Assembly: GCA_020848745.1 (NCBI GenBank)
Contig: JADLHM010000089.1
Span: forward strand, 1 to 64,000
Origin: Deltaproteobacteria bacterium
GTDB lineage: Bacteria > Desulfobacterota > Binatia > UTPRO1
DNA length: 64,000 nt
Direction: 5' to 3'
Shown: positions 18,309-26,791 of the stretch, piece after piece
Position numbering within the stretch: the first letter of the stretch is position 1
Layout: each line of letters starts with the position of its first letter
The notes under the pieces: generated by a model
What the model was told of the DNA's origin: nothing
Seen by the model: the letters and a program-made list of their open reading frames with translations, nothing else
The model's database searches: none
Position numbers and translations under genes: made by a program

Positions 18309-19733
18309 ATGACGGAACCGGCCATGCACGTCCGCGAGCTCCCGCTCGGTTGCGAACCGTGGTCGCTCTTTCGCGTGCTCGCCAGCAAGGAGCGGCCTTT
18401 CTTCATCGACGCCGGACAGCCCTGGGGAGAGGAGTGGTTGTCGTGTATGGGTTTCCGTCCGCGGATGCAATTCCGCGTGACGGCCGCCGACGCGGCCGAG
18501 GCGCCGCTCGCGACCCTCGATGCGCGGCTCGCGGAGGTCGCTCCCGAGCGCCGCGCGGCGGCGCGCCGGCGCGCGACGCTCGGACCGCAGAGGGTGCCGT
18601 TCGCCGGCGGCGTCGTCGCCGCGCTCGCGTACGAAGCACGCCACGCGATCGAGCGCGCGGCCCCGGCGCCGGGCGAAGCCGTCGACGCGCCCCGGCTCGC
18701 GGGCGGCGTGTACGACTGGGCGCTCTCGTACGACCATCGGGCGCGACGCTGGCGGCTCGCGAGCTGGCATCTCGACGCGCGCGCGCTCGCGGCGGTCGCC
18801 GAGGAGATCCGCGACGCGGCGCGCGACGCCGCGCGGAGCGCGCGTCCGGCGGTCCTCCCGACGCACGCCTCCGCCGTCGTCGCCGGCCGCGACGCCGACG
18901 CGTACGCCGCGCGCGTCGCGCGCATCCGCGAGTATATCGCGGCGGGCGACGTCTATCAGGTGAATCTGACCGACCGCTTCACGATCCGCCTTCCCGCGCC
19001 GCCCGTCGACGTGTACGAGCGCCTGCGCGCGACGCAGTCCGTGCCGTTCGGCGCGTACCTCGATCTCGGCGTCGAGCGCGTGTTGTCGGGGTCGCCCGAG
19101 CTCTTCCTTCGCCGCCGCGGCGAGCGCGTCACGACGTGCCCCATCAAAGGGACCCGGCCGCGCGGCGCCACGGCGGCCGGCGACGCCGCGCTCGCCGCCG
19201 ACCTCGCGCGCGACCCGAAAGAGCGCGCCGAGCACGTGATGATCGTCGACCTCGAGCGCAACGATCTCGGGCGCGTGTGCCGGACCGGCAGCGTCGCCGT
19301 CGAGCGCCTCGCCGCCGGCGTGCCGTTCGCGACGGTGCAGCACCTGGTCTCGACGGTGAGCGGACGGCTCCGGCCGGCGGTCGCGACGAGCGATCTCCTG
19401 CGCGCGACCTTCCCGAGCGGCTCCATCACCGGTGCGCCGAAGATCCGCGCCATGGAGATCATCGCCGAGATCGAGGGCGCGCCGCGCGGCTTCTACACCG
19501 GTGCCGTCGGGTGGATCGACGCGAGCGGCGACTGTGACCTGAACGTCGCCATCCGCACCGCCGTCGCACGCGGCGAGACGCTCGCGTACCACGCCGGGGG
19601 CGGCATCGTCGCCGACTCGCGCGCCGAGCGCGAGTATGCCGAGCTCCACCTCAAGGCCGCGGCGTTCTTCCGCGCGCTCGGCATCGCCGACGCGGACGAC
19701 ACCGCCGCCGCGACGCGGCGGGCGTCGCGATGA
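18309..19733 (+). CDS. pabB: Aminodeoxychorismate synthase component I
   Basis: Forms 4-amino-4-deoxychorismate from chorismate and ammonia in folate (para-aminobenzoate) synthesis. It has 474 residues. The chorismate-binding domain covers about 195-455 with IAAGDVYQVNLTDRF, SGSPELFL, CPIKGTRPRG (the PIKGT lysine distinguishes PabB from anthranilate synthase), DLERNDLGRVC, FPSGSITGAPK and GFYTGAVGW. The start ATG at 18309 lies 63 bases from the divergent HtrA-like gene; a second ATG at 18324 is possible. The end overlaps the start of an aminotransferase class IV gene by ATGA, the usual partner supplying ADC lyase activity. No pabA glutaminase is seen nearby. Confidence 0.95.
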   Translation: MTEPAMHVRELPLGCEPWSLFRVLASKERPFFIDAGQPWGEEWLSCMGFRPRMQFRVTAADAAEAPLATLDARLAEVAPERRAAARRRATLGPQRVPFAGGVVAALAYEARHAIERAAPAPGEAVDAPRLAGGVYDWALSYDHRARRWRLASWHLDARALAAVAEEIRDAARDAARSARPAVLPTHASAVVAGRDADAYAARVARIREYIAAGDVYQVNLTDRFTIRLPAPPVDVYERLRATQSVPFGAYLDLGVERVLSGSPELFLRRRGERVTTCPIKGTRPRGATAAGDAALAADLARDPKERAEHVMIVDLERNDLGRVCRTGSVAVERLAAGVPFATVQHLVSTVSGRLRPAVATSDLLRATFPSGSITGAPKIRAMEIIAEIEGAPRGFYTGAVGWIDASGDCDLNVAIRTAVARGETLAYHAGGGIVADSRAEREYAELHLKAAAFFRALGIADADDTAAATRRASR

Positions 19734-20638
19734 GCGGACGCGACCTCGTCCTGCTCCTGAACGACCGGCTCGTCCCAGCGCGGCGCGCGACGATCTCGGC
19801 GCTCGATCGCGGCTTCGTCTACGGCGATGGCCTCTTCGAGACCGTCCGCACCTACCGCGGTCGGCCCTGCGGCCTCGCCCGCCACCTCCGCCGGCTGGCG
19901 CGCTCGGCGCGCGTGTTCCGCATCCCGTTCGACGGATCGCTCGCGCACTGGGAGCCGCGCGTGCGGCGCGTGCTCCGCGCCAACGATCTCCTCGCGACCG
20001 ACGCCGCCGTCCGGCTCACCGTCTCGCGCGGCGCGGGCCCGTTCGGCATCGTGCCCCCGCCGCGCCCGAAGCCGACCGTGATGATGCTCGCGACGCCGGT
20101 CGATCCGCGAATTCCCGTGGCGCAGGCGCGCGGCGTGACCATCTGTTTCTTTCCCTTCCGCCTGGTCACGGCGACGCTCCCGAGCCACAAGACACTGCAC
20201 TACCTCCCGGCCGTGCTCGGCAAGATGATCGCGCGCCGGCGCGGCGCATGGGAGGCCGTCTATCTCGGCGCCGACGACACCGTCTTGGAAGGCACGACCA
20301 GCAACGTCTTCGCCGTCACGCGCGGACGGCTCGTGACGCCACCGCTGCACGGCATCCTCCCCGGGGTCACGCGCCACGCGCTGACGACGCTCGCGAAGCG
20401 CGCCGGCATCCCGCTCGTCGAGCGCCCGCTCACGCGCCGCGCGCTCCTCGCCGCCGACGAAGTGCTGCTCACCGCCTCGACGATCGAGGTGCTGCCGGTG
20501 GTGCGGATCGAGACCGTGCGGATCGGGAACGGAACGCCGGGACCGATCACCCGCCGGCTGCAGGACGAGTACCGCCGGCACGTCGCGCGCACGCTCGCGG
20601 CTCGTCGCGTCGCACGCGCGACGCGACGGCGCCGCTGA
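19730..20638 (+). CDS. pabC: Class IV aminotransferase / probable aminodeoxychorismate lyase
   Basis: PLP-dependent fold type IV enzyme of 302 residues. The PLP lysine lies in LPSHKTLHYLPAVLGK. VYLGADDTVLEGTTSNVFAV, GILPGVTRHAL and DEVLLTASTIEVLPVVRI are the family's cofactor-phosphate and substrate elements. The family includes ADC lyase, branched-chain aminotransferase and D-amino acid aminotransferase, which are hard to tell apart by motif. Four-base overlap with pabB makes ADC lyase (4-amino-4-deoxychorismate to para-aminobenzoate plus pyruvate) the most likely role. It is probably transcribed with pabB and perhaps with the sulfatase that starts 13 bases downstream. Confidence 0.85.
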   Translation: MSGRDLVLLLNDRLVPARRATISALDRGFVYGDGLFETVRTYRGRPCGLARHLRRLARSARVFRIPFDGSLAHWEPRVRRVLRANDLLATDAAVRLTVSRGAGPFGIVPPPRPKPTVMMLATPVDPRIPVAQARGVTICFFPFRLVTATLPSHKTLHYLPAVLGKMIARRRGAWEAVYLGADDTVLEGTTSNVFAVTRGRLVTPPLHGILPGVTRHALTTLAKRAGIPLVERPLTRRALLAADEVLLTASTIEVLPVVRIETVRIGNGTPGPITRRLQDEYRRHVARTLAARRVARATRRRR

Positions 20639-20651
20639 GAGGACCGGCTGC

Positions 20652-22001
20652 GTGAACGCCGCACGCCGCCTCGGGTCTCACCTCGCGCTCGCCGGGCTCG
20701 CGGCGGCGCTCGCGATCTGCCCGTGCGCCCATGCCGCACCGCCGAACGTCGTCGTCGTGATCGCGGACGACATGGGCTGGGGCGACGTCGGCGTGCACGG
20801 CGCGACCGACGTCCCGACGCCGAATCTCGACGCCATCGCTGCCGAGGGCGTCCGCTTCGCGAACGGCTACGTCAGCGGCCCGCAGTGCTCGCCCGCCCGC
20901 GCCGGCCTCCTCACCGGCCGCTACCAGGAGCGCTTCGGCCACGAGTTCAACCTCGGCCCGCACGCCGCCGGCTTCGGTCTCCCACTCGACGAGACGACGC
21001 TCGCCGACCGCATGAAGGCGGCCGGCTACGCCACCGGGCTCGTCGGCAAGTGGCATCTCGGCCTCGCGCCGCAGGTCCATCCGCTGCGCCGCGGCTTCGA
21101 CGAGTTCTTCGGCTTCCTGGCCGGCACGCACCCCTACCTCCCCGGCCGCGAGCCGCTCCTGCGCGGCATCGAGAGCGTCGCCCAGACCGAGCACCTCACC
21201 GACGCGATCGCGCGCGAAGCGATCGCCTTCGTCGCCCGCCACCGCGCGCGGCCGTTCTTCCTGCTCGTCGCCTTCAACGCGGTCCACGGACCGCCCGAGC
21301 CCGACCCGGCGCTGCTCGCGCGTTTCGGCGCGATCGCAGACCCGAAGCGCCGGGCCTACGTCGCGACGCTCGCCGGCATGGACCTGGCGATCGGCCGCCT
21401 CGTCGCGGCGCTGCGGGACGCGCGGATCCTCGACGAGACCCTCCTCGTCTTTCTCAGCGACAACGGCGGCTGGACGATGCCCGGCAACTCGCAGAACGGC
21501 GCCTCCAACGCGCCCTTCCGGGGCTCCAAGCGGACGCTGCTCGAAGGCGGGATCCGCGTACCCTTCTTCGTGCGCTGGCCGGCGCGGCTGCCGAAGGGCG
21601 CGGTATTCGCGCCGCCCGTCATCCAGCTCGACCTGGTGCCGACCGTGCTCGCGGCCGCGGGAATCCCGGCGCCGCCCGCCGCGCGGCTCGACGGCGTGGA
21701 CCTGCTGGCGCATCTCGCCGCCGGCGGGACGAAGCTCTCACCGCCGCATGAAGCGCTCTACTGGCGGTTCGGCCGGCAGATGGCGATCCGCCGCGGCGAC
21801 TGGAAGCTCGTCCGCTACGATCGCGCCGTCGAGGGCGGCAGCGGCCTCTCGGACGCGCGACTCTACGACCTCGCGCGCGACCCCGGCGAGTGGACCGACC
21901 TCGCGGCCGAGCACCCGGACGTCGTGCGCGGGCTCCGCGACGCCTGGGATCGTTGGAATGCCGCGAACGCCCGGGCGCGCTGGAGAGCGGCGCCGCACTG
22001 A
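20652..22001 (+). CDS. Arylsulfatase-type sulfatase, secreted
   Basis: Type I sulfatase that hydrolyses a sulfate ester in the periplasm. The GTG start at 20652 gives 449 residues with a cleavable signal peptide ending near AICPCAHA-A. Metal-binding residues appear in VVIADDMGWGDVG. The formylglycine motif C-x-P-x-R is present as Cys79 in QCSPARAGLLTGRY, so it needs a formylglycine-generating enzyme, which is not in this window. GLVGKWHLGL and FLSDNGGW are typical later motifs. The substrate is unknown. It follows pabC by 13 bases, but a functional relation is not apparent. Confidence 0.95.
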   Translation: MNAARRLGSHLALAGLAAALAICPCAHAAPPNVVVVIADDMGWGDVGVHGATDVPTPNLDAIAAEGVRFANGYVSGPQCSPARAGLLTGRYQERFGHEFNLGPHAAGFGLPLDETTLADRMKAAGYATGLVGKWHLGLAPQVHPLRRGFDEFFGFLAGTHPYLPGREPLLRGIESVAQTEHLTDAIAREAIAFVARHRARPFFLLVAFNAVHGPPEPDPALLARFGAIADPKRRAYVATLAGMDLAIGRLVAALRDARILDETLLVFLSDNGGWTMPGNSQNGASNAPFRGSKRTLLEGGIRVPFFVRWPARLPKGAVFAPPVIQLDLVPTVLAAAGIPAPPAARLDGVDLLAHLAAGGTKLSPPHEALYWRFGRQMAIRRGDWKLVRYDRAVEGGSGLSDARLYDLARDPGEWTDLAAEHPDVVRGLRDAWDRWNAANARARWRAAPH

Positions 22002-22055
22002 GCGCGGCGCCCTCCGCCGCCTGTCGGTTGCAAACCCACTGTCACGGATCGTGCG

Positions 22056-23984
22056 ATGATGCCTGAAGAACTCGTGTTTACCGGCAGGACCCGCGTGATC
22101 GCCGAGCGGCTCGTCGAAGCAGCATTCCCGGCGGGCGAACAGTTGCCGGCACCGGATGCGGCGGCGCTGCTGTCCTCCGTCGAGGCGTCGCTCGCCGGCA
22201 ACGCTCCGGTGCGGCGCGCAATCACCGGTCTTCTGTGGTGGCTGGAGTTGCGCCATTTCGCCGGCCACGGGCGTTCGTTTTCCGCTGCCACACGTGCCGA
22301 CCGCAGCGCATTCCTGCGCGCCAAGGCCGGCGGCCTGCTCGGCGGCAATCTGCTGCGCGCCGTTTCGGCTCCTTTCCGCACGGCTTACCTGCTCGATGAA
22401 ACAAATATGGCGCGCATGCAAACGCGCAACGGCGTGCGCGTATCGGCACTCCTCGACGACGCACGCTGGCGCACGCAGGTTTCCCTTGCGGAGCAGGCCG
22501 CCGGCGATGAAGAAATCGAGTGCGACGTCGTCGTCATCGGCACCGGCGCCGGCGGTGCGGCCGCGGCATACGAACTGGCCAGCCACGGCCTTGCGGTGGT
22601 GATGATCGAGGAAGGCAAGTATTACGATCGTCGCGATTTCAACGGCAAGCTCACCGAAGTCATCCCGAAGCTGTATCGCGCCTTCGGCTCGACCATCGCC
22701 ATCGGCAACACCTTCATCGCCATCCCCATCGGCCGAAGCGTGGGCGGCACGACGACGATCAACTCCGGAACCTGCCTGCGGACACCGGAAGCCACGCTCG
22801 CCGAATGGCGCGAAGCGGGGCTCGCCGATTTCACGCCGGAGAACCTCGCACCGTATTTCGAGCTGGTCGAAGAAGTGCTCAAGGTGCAACCGGCCGATCC
22901 GCAATACGTCGGCGAGATCGGCAAGGTGATCGCCGAGGGCGCGAAACGCATCGGCATGAAGGACATGCGTCCGTTGCAACGCAACGCCGAGGGATGCGAT
23001 GGTCAGGGGCTCTGCCAGTTCGGCTGCCCGACCGATGCCAAGCAGTCGACCAACATCAGTTTCGTGCCGCGCGCACTCGAACGCGGCACGTTCCTGTTTA
23101 CCGGCTTCCGGGCGGACGAACTGATCAGGAAAGACCAGACCGTCACCGGCATCGTGGCGCATGGCCGCAATGCCGAGGGCACCCCCATCACGCTCACCGT
23201 GAAAGCCCGCGCCACCGTGGTCGGCATGGGCACACTGCTGACGCCGAACTTCCTGCGCGCGAACGGCGTGAAGAATGCCTGGCTCGGCAACAACCTCTCG
23301 ATCCATCCCGCCGGGGTCGTCACGGCATGGTTTCCCGGCCGCACGCTCGGCAATTCGACGACGATTCCACAGGGCTACGGCGTCTATGACTGGAAGGACG
23401 AAGGCCTGATGTTCGAAGGCGGCACCCTTCCGTTCGTCGGCCACGGACTGTTGAGCCCGTTGCAGGCTGACGACTTCGTGCGGTTCACCGAGCGCTACCA
23501 GCAAACCGCGTATTTCGGCCTCATGGTGAAAGACACCTCGCGCGGGAAAGTGCGTCGCGGCCTCTCGCGTGACCTGCCCTTGATCACCTACCACATGAAC
23601 GATGCCGACTTCACGAAATTCAAGCGCGGCCTCGACACGCTCGCCCGCATGTATTTTGCCGCCGGGGCGCGCGAGGTCTGCTTTCCGGGGCTTTCGCGCC
23701 TGACAATGTTCAAGAGCGTGGCGGACCTGGAGGCGTTCTGGGCCACGAAACCGAAGCCGCGGCATTTCCTCGTCACCGCCTACCACCCGCTGGGCACCGC
23801 GCGGATTGCCGCGCGCGAGGACCGGGGCGTGTGCGACAATGCCCACCAGGTCTGGAACACGGAAGGGCTTTACGTCATGGACGGTTCGTCGGTTCCGGGT
23901 TCACTCGGCGCCAACCCGCAAGTCACCATCATGGCGATGGCGACGCGCGCGGCACGGATGCTCGCGGAGAAACTGTCGGCCTGA
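22056..23984 (+). CDS. GMC-family FAD oxidoreductase
   Basis: Glucose-methanol-choline type flavoprotein, 642 residues. The first 150 residues are a helical N-terminal extension. The FAD motif VVVIGTGAGGAAAAYELASHG begins at about 158. GRSVGGTTTINSGTC, the Cys-rich CDGQGLCQFGCPTDAK, NLSIHPAGVV and the C-terminal HPLGTARI plus DGSSVPGSLGANPQVTI are those of the cholesterol-oxidase/alcohol-oxidoreductase subgroup. Substrate is unknown. Codon choice differs from most of the window: GAA, AAA and TTT are common here while flanking genes use GAG, AAG and TTC almost only. This suggests recent transfer together with the next gene. Confidence 0.93.
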   Translation: MMPEELVFTGRTRVIAERLVEAAFPAGEQLPAPDAAALLSSVEASLAGNAPVRRAITGLLWWLELRHFAGHGRSFSAATRADRSAFLRAKAGGLLGGNLLRAVSAPFRTAYLLDETNMARMQTRNGVRVSALLDDARWRTQVSLAEQAAGDEEIECDVVVIGTGAGGAAAAYELASHGLAVVMIEEGKYYDRRDFNGKLTEVIPKLYRAFGSTIAIGNTFIAIPIGRSVGGTTTINSGTCLRTPEATLAEWREAGLADFTPENLAPYFELVEEVLKVQPADPQYVGEIGKVIAEGAKRIGMKDMRPLQRNAEGCDGQGLCQFGCPTDAKQSTNISFVPRALERGTFLFTGFRADELIRKDQTVTGIVAHGRNAEGTPITLTVKARATVVGMGTLLTPNFLRANGVKNAWLGNNLSIHPAGVVTAWFPGRTLGNSTTIPQGYGVYDWKDEGLMFEGGTLPFVGHGLLSPLQADDFVRFTERYQQTAYFGLMVKDTSRGKVRRGLSRDLPLITYHMNDADFTKFKRGLDTLARMYFAAGAREVCFPGLSRLTMFKSVADLEAFWATKPKPRHFLVTAYHPLGTARIAAREDRGVCDNAHQVWNTEGLYVMDGSSVPGSLGANPQVTIMAMATRAARMLAEKLSA

Positions 23985-24017
23985 ACCTACGGGTACGCAT
24001 CGACCGGAGAAATCACC

Positions 24018-24467
24018 ATGTCCCTCGGCATCGTCCTCGAAGAAACCATGAGCGGCTGGATCCGGCTGGAAGGCGACCGTACCGGCCACCCGTTCGCTTT
24101 CACCATCCGCGCCTTCACGCCGGAAATCCTCTCGATTTCTGCACCGCGCCATTTCCGTGGCGTCGTACGCGTGGCGGACCGTGAAGTGCCCACCGAAGGC
24201 GTATTGACCATCCGCGTGTCCGGCCCGCGCTACGAGCTCGATTTCGACCACCCCGTGCACGGGCCGCTCCACGCCGAGGGCGCAAAGACGTACTCGGCCA
24301 ATCCGGCAAAGCTCCTCGCCTCGCTGATCACTTGCCCGCTCACCGTCTACAAGAACGGCAAGCCCTTCGGCAGCGCGGAAGTCGTCTACCGCGATTCGAT
24401 GATCGCCTTCCCGTTCAAGGCGGTGCGCTTCGTCAGCGAAGAAAAAGCATTCGGCCGGTACGCCTGA
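24018..24467 (+). CDS. Hypothetical protein, partner of the GMC oxidoreductase
   Basis: 149 residues that appear rich in beta strands, without signal peptide or membrane segment. I do not recognise a named domain with confidence. The pattern EETMSGWIRL, FTIRAFTPEIL, VRVSGPRYELDFDHPVHGPL and FKAVRFVSEEKAFGRYA recalls segments attached to long GMC oxidoreductases in actinobacteria, where a similar beta domain is fused (recollection, not checked). It follows the GMC gene by 33 bases with an upstream GGAGAAATC ribosome site, and shares its distinctive codon use, so the two probably arrived and work together. Confidence 0.75.
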   Translation: MSLGIVLEETMSGWIRLEGDRTGHPFAFTIRAFTPEILSISAPRHFRGVVRVADREVPTEGVLTIRVSGPRYELDFDHPVHGPLHAEGAKTYSANPAKLLASLITCPLTVYKNGKPFGSAEVVYRDSMIAFPFKAVRFVSEEKAFGRYA

Positions 24468-24574
24468 TAGCGTCCATGCCGATCGCACGCCCGACGCGGA
24501 TGATGTTCGAGCCGAGGTTCACGAGCACGCGCACGAGGTCGTCGGAGTCGCCCCACACCCTGACCGGCAGGTGC

Positions 24575-25018
24575 CTACTCGCTCGTGTCGAAGGGGTTCC
24601 GCACGTCGAGGAAGTCGAACTTCCGAAAGTCGCGATCGTTGCTGTAGAGAACCTTCACGCCGTGCTGTCTGAGGAGCGTGGCGAGGTGGGCATCCGGCAC
24701 GAGCTTTCCCCGTACGATCACGTCGCGCGTGCTCGCACGGTAGAGATCCCAGAATCCGTCCTGCTCGGCGAGGAGTCGCACGTTCGGGAGCTTCACGAGG
24801 GACGCGACATTCTGTTCGGCATCACGAGGCGGCAGAGGTGGTGACACGATCGCCGGATGGGTGACCATGCGGAGGTACGACATGAGCGTGGGCCATGCGA
24901 GACAGAAGAGATCCGCCCCTCGTCGACATTCGGAGAGGAACGCGGTCGCGCGCGCATGCAACGGGCTCTCGGTCGTGCTCGCGTAGAGCAGCACGTTGAC
25001 GTCGACGGAAAAGCTCAC
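24575..25018 (-). CDS. vapC: PIN-domain ribonuclease toxin (VapC family)
   Basis: Toxin of a second toxin-antitoxin pair, 147 residues. The first acidic residue is in FSVDVNVLLYAST, and the last group is in LVPDAHLATLLRQHGVKVLYSNDRDFRKF, both standard for the PIN/VapC subgroup with TA-type 'VNVL' starts. It overlaps the antitoxin gene by ATGA at 25015-25018. It differs from the 8.2 kb toxin in sequence and antitoxin class, so the two are not a duplication. It lies between the GMC pair and an IS91-type remnant, consistent with a mobile region. Confidence 0.88.
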   Translation of the reverse strand: MSFSVDVNVLLYASTTESPLHARATAFLSECRRGADLFCLAWPTLMSYLRMVTHPAIVSPPLPPRDAEQNVASLVKLPNVRLLAEQDGFWDLYRASTRDVIVRGKLVPDAHLATLLRQHGVKVLYSNDRDFRKFDFLDVRNPFDTSE

Positions 25019-25269
25019 CGCCGCGCCGGCTGGACGGCCTCCGAGTCGAGAATTTCGTAGAGGCGGTCCTTGTCGTCCAGGTCGACCAATGGCCGACCGC
25101 GCGTCACGTTCCAGTCGAAGCGTGGGGGCGCCGCCGCCTTGCTCTTGCGCCGTCCGAGAGCTTCCGCGAGCAGCTCGGACATCAAGCGGCCGAGCGACTT
25201 GCCTTCTCGCCGCTGCAGGCGCTTGAGATCATTCAGAATCGGCTGGTCGATATCGACGGTCGTCCGCAT
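25015..25269 (-). CDS. vapB: Ribbon-helix-helix antitoxin (VapB family)
   Basis: Antitoxin of the vapBC pair, 84 residues. MRTTVDIDQPILNDLKRLQRREGKSLGRLMSELLAEAL is a ribbon-helix-helix DNA-binding unit for dimerisation and autorepression. The C-terminal part, FDWNVTRGRPLVDLDDKDRLYEIL, is the toxin-binding segment commonly seen with this class. A TTGACA box at 25307-25302 on the minus strand lies about 33 bases upstream of its start, but no convincing -10 follows. The start region carries the repeated string GCATCAT, a possible operator. Confidence 0.85.
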   Translation of the reverse strand: MRTTVDIDQPILNDLKRLQRREGKSLGRLMSELLAEALGRRKSKAAAPPRFDWNVTRGRPLVDLDDKDRLYEILDSEAVQPARR

Positions 25270-25314
25270 GATGCGATGATGCTCTCGGACTAAACATCAG
25301 ATGTCAAGACCAAC

Positions 25315-25387
25315 GAAACTGCTGTTCGGTGTCCCCGGGAGGCAACATAATCGTCAAAGTCGGACGTTGCCCTGAAACTGCTGTTCG
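25315..25387. repeat. 14-base direct repeats flanking a hairpin, next to the IS91-type remnant
   Basis: GAAACTGCTGTTCG occurs at 25315-25328 and identically at 25374-25387. Between them GGCAAC (25341-25346) and GTTGCC (25366-25371) can pair. The stretch from 25270 to 25530 has no gene. It lies just beyond the 3' end of the broken transposase, where IS91-type elements carry their replication-start end with a hairpin. The repeats contain GTTC, one of the target tetranucleotides of this family. Whether this is an element end is inference. Confidence 0.45.
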
Positions 25388-25530
25388 CCACACGCAAACA
25401 AGGCGGCTCCCGCGTGTCGTCCCCAGGGCGCGGGACACCGGTGGCCCGTGCCGGACAGTGCCGTCAAGGCGCAGCGCGGCCAGCCCGCCTGGGCGCACTG
25501 ATGTTGAAGGACCGCTGGGGTAGCGATCAG

Positions 25531-26676
25531 TCAGGCGACGTCGAACCCGGCGGGTTCGGGTGGTGGCCGCGCAGGCGTGAGGGCAGGTGCCGCGGTGGGT
25601 AGCCCGAGGTGGGCGAGGATCTTGGCAACGACCGGCGGGTCCTCGATGGTGGCGAGGAAGCGGAGGCGACCGCTGCAGGCGGTGCATGCGAGCACGTCCA
25701 ACGCGAAAACCCGGCGCATCAAGTCGGCCCACGCCCACGCGCGACGCGTCCGTTCGGCACTCGGCGACGGATGTGAGGCAACGGGTGACGTGGGGATCAT
25801 CGACACGGCGCACGACGGGGCCGGCGGGTCCGGGTCCGCGACGGCCGGTGCCGACGATGGTGGCGTCGATGTCGGCGCCGCCGCGACCGGCACCAGCGGA
25901 AGCGAGGGCGCGGGCGGCCGTGTCAGCGGTGTGGAGATCGCGGGCGCACTCGGTGCGGGCGGGCGCCATCGAGCGCGCGGGGCCAGGACGCCGTGGTACA
26001 GGACCAAATTGATGTGCGGCCGCGGCGTGATGGCCGCCAGGCGTTCCAGGAATTCGTGGGGCGTAAAGATCAGGTGGCGGGTGCCGTCGTGCCATGGGCG
26101 CGCGAGCGTGCAGACGATGCGGCCGTCGGTGAGGCGGGTGAGCCGGTCCTGCGCCAGCGGTGGGCGCAAGAGGTAGCGGCACAAGCGTTCGAGCCCGGCC
26201 CGGTCATCGGCGGGAACCGCGCGATCGGCATGGAGATCGAAGCACGCGAGATGCGCGTGGCGGCGACCGACGGTCGCGACCCACGGCGCATCGGGTTCCC
26301 GGCCGACCCGCAGGACCGGCGTGCCGGCGCGGTCGCCGAAGGCCGATCGCCCGCGGACGGCGGCGGCGGTGAGCTCTGCGAGCACAGGCGCCGCGTCGGC
26401 AAGGGGATCGGTCGCGAGGTCGGACGCGTCGTCGGCAGCGAGCACGCCCCGGCGTCGCAAGAGGCGCAGGATGCGGGTGCGCACGGCCGCGAGCAGCTGC
26501 GCGACCTCGCGATCGGTCGGCGGGGGCGCGGGATCGAAGCGCGTGGTGCCGTCGGGGGCGGTGGTGAAGACACCCTCGAGGATCAGGGTGTGAAAGTGCA
26601 CGTTCGTTTGGAGTCCGCCGCCGAAAGCACGGGCGGATGGCGCGCTTCGAGCGCGGGCGCCAGCGGCGGTCGGCAA
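25531..26676 (-). pseudogene. IS91-family (Y2 rolling-circle) transposase, 5'-truncated
   Basis: The reading frame contains the body of an IS91/IS801-type HUH transposase. From about 26625 it reads AFGGGLQTNVHFHTLILEG, equivalent to the NLHLHFHVLVLDGV region of intact enzymes, followed by CRYLLRPPLAQDRLTRL and the C-terminal FTPHEFLERLAAITPRPHINLVLYHGVLAPRARWR. A long Pro/Ala/Ser linker and a Cys pair segment (VLACTACSGRLRFLATI) end it. The N-terminal zinc-binding region and the sequence before the HUH segment are missing, and the first about 17 residues of the frame are unrelated. The element cannot be autonomous. It may mark the right border of the acquired 22-26.7 kb segment. Confidence 0.85.
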
Positions 26677-26791
26677 TCGCGGCGGCGGCCGACCGCCGAA
26701 GCTCCTCCGAGAGATCGCGACTCCACCGCGCTCGGCGAAGCGCCCGGCTGGGAGAACTACGAGTACGCGAGACCCGTGTGCGCCTGCGCGC

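Noticed and set aside
25531-26676. Calling the IS91-type transposase intact
   Set aside because: The N-terminal zinc-binding part is missing and the first about 17 residues of the frame are unrelated sequence.
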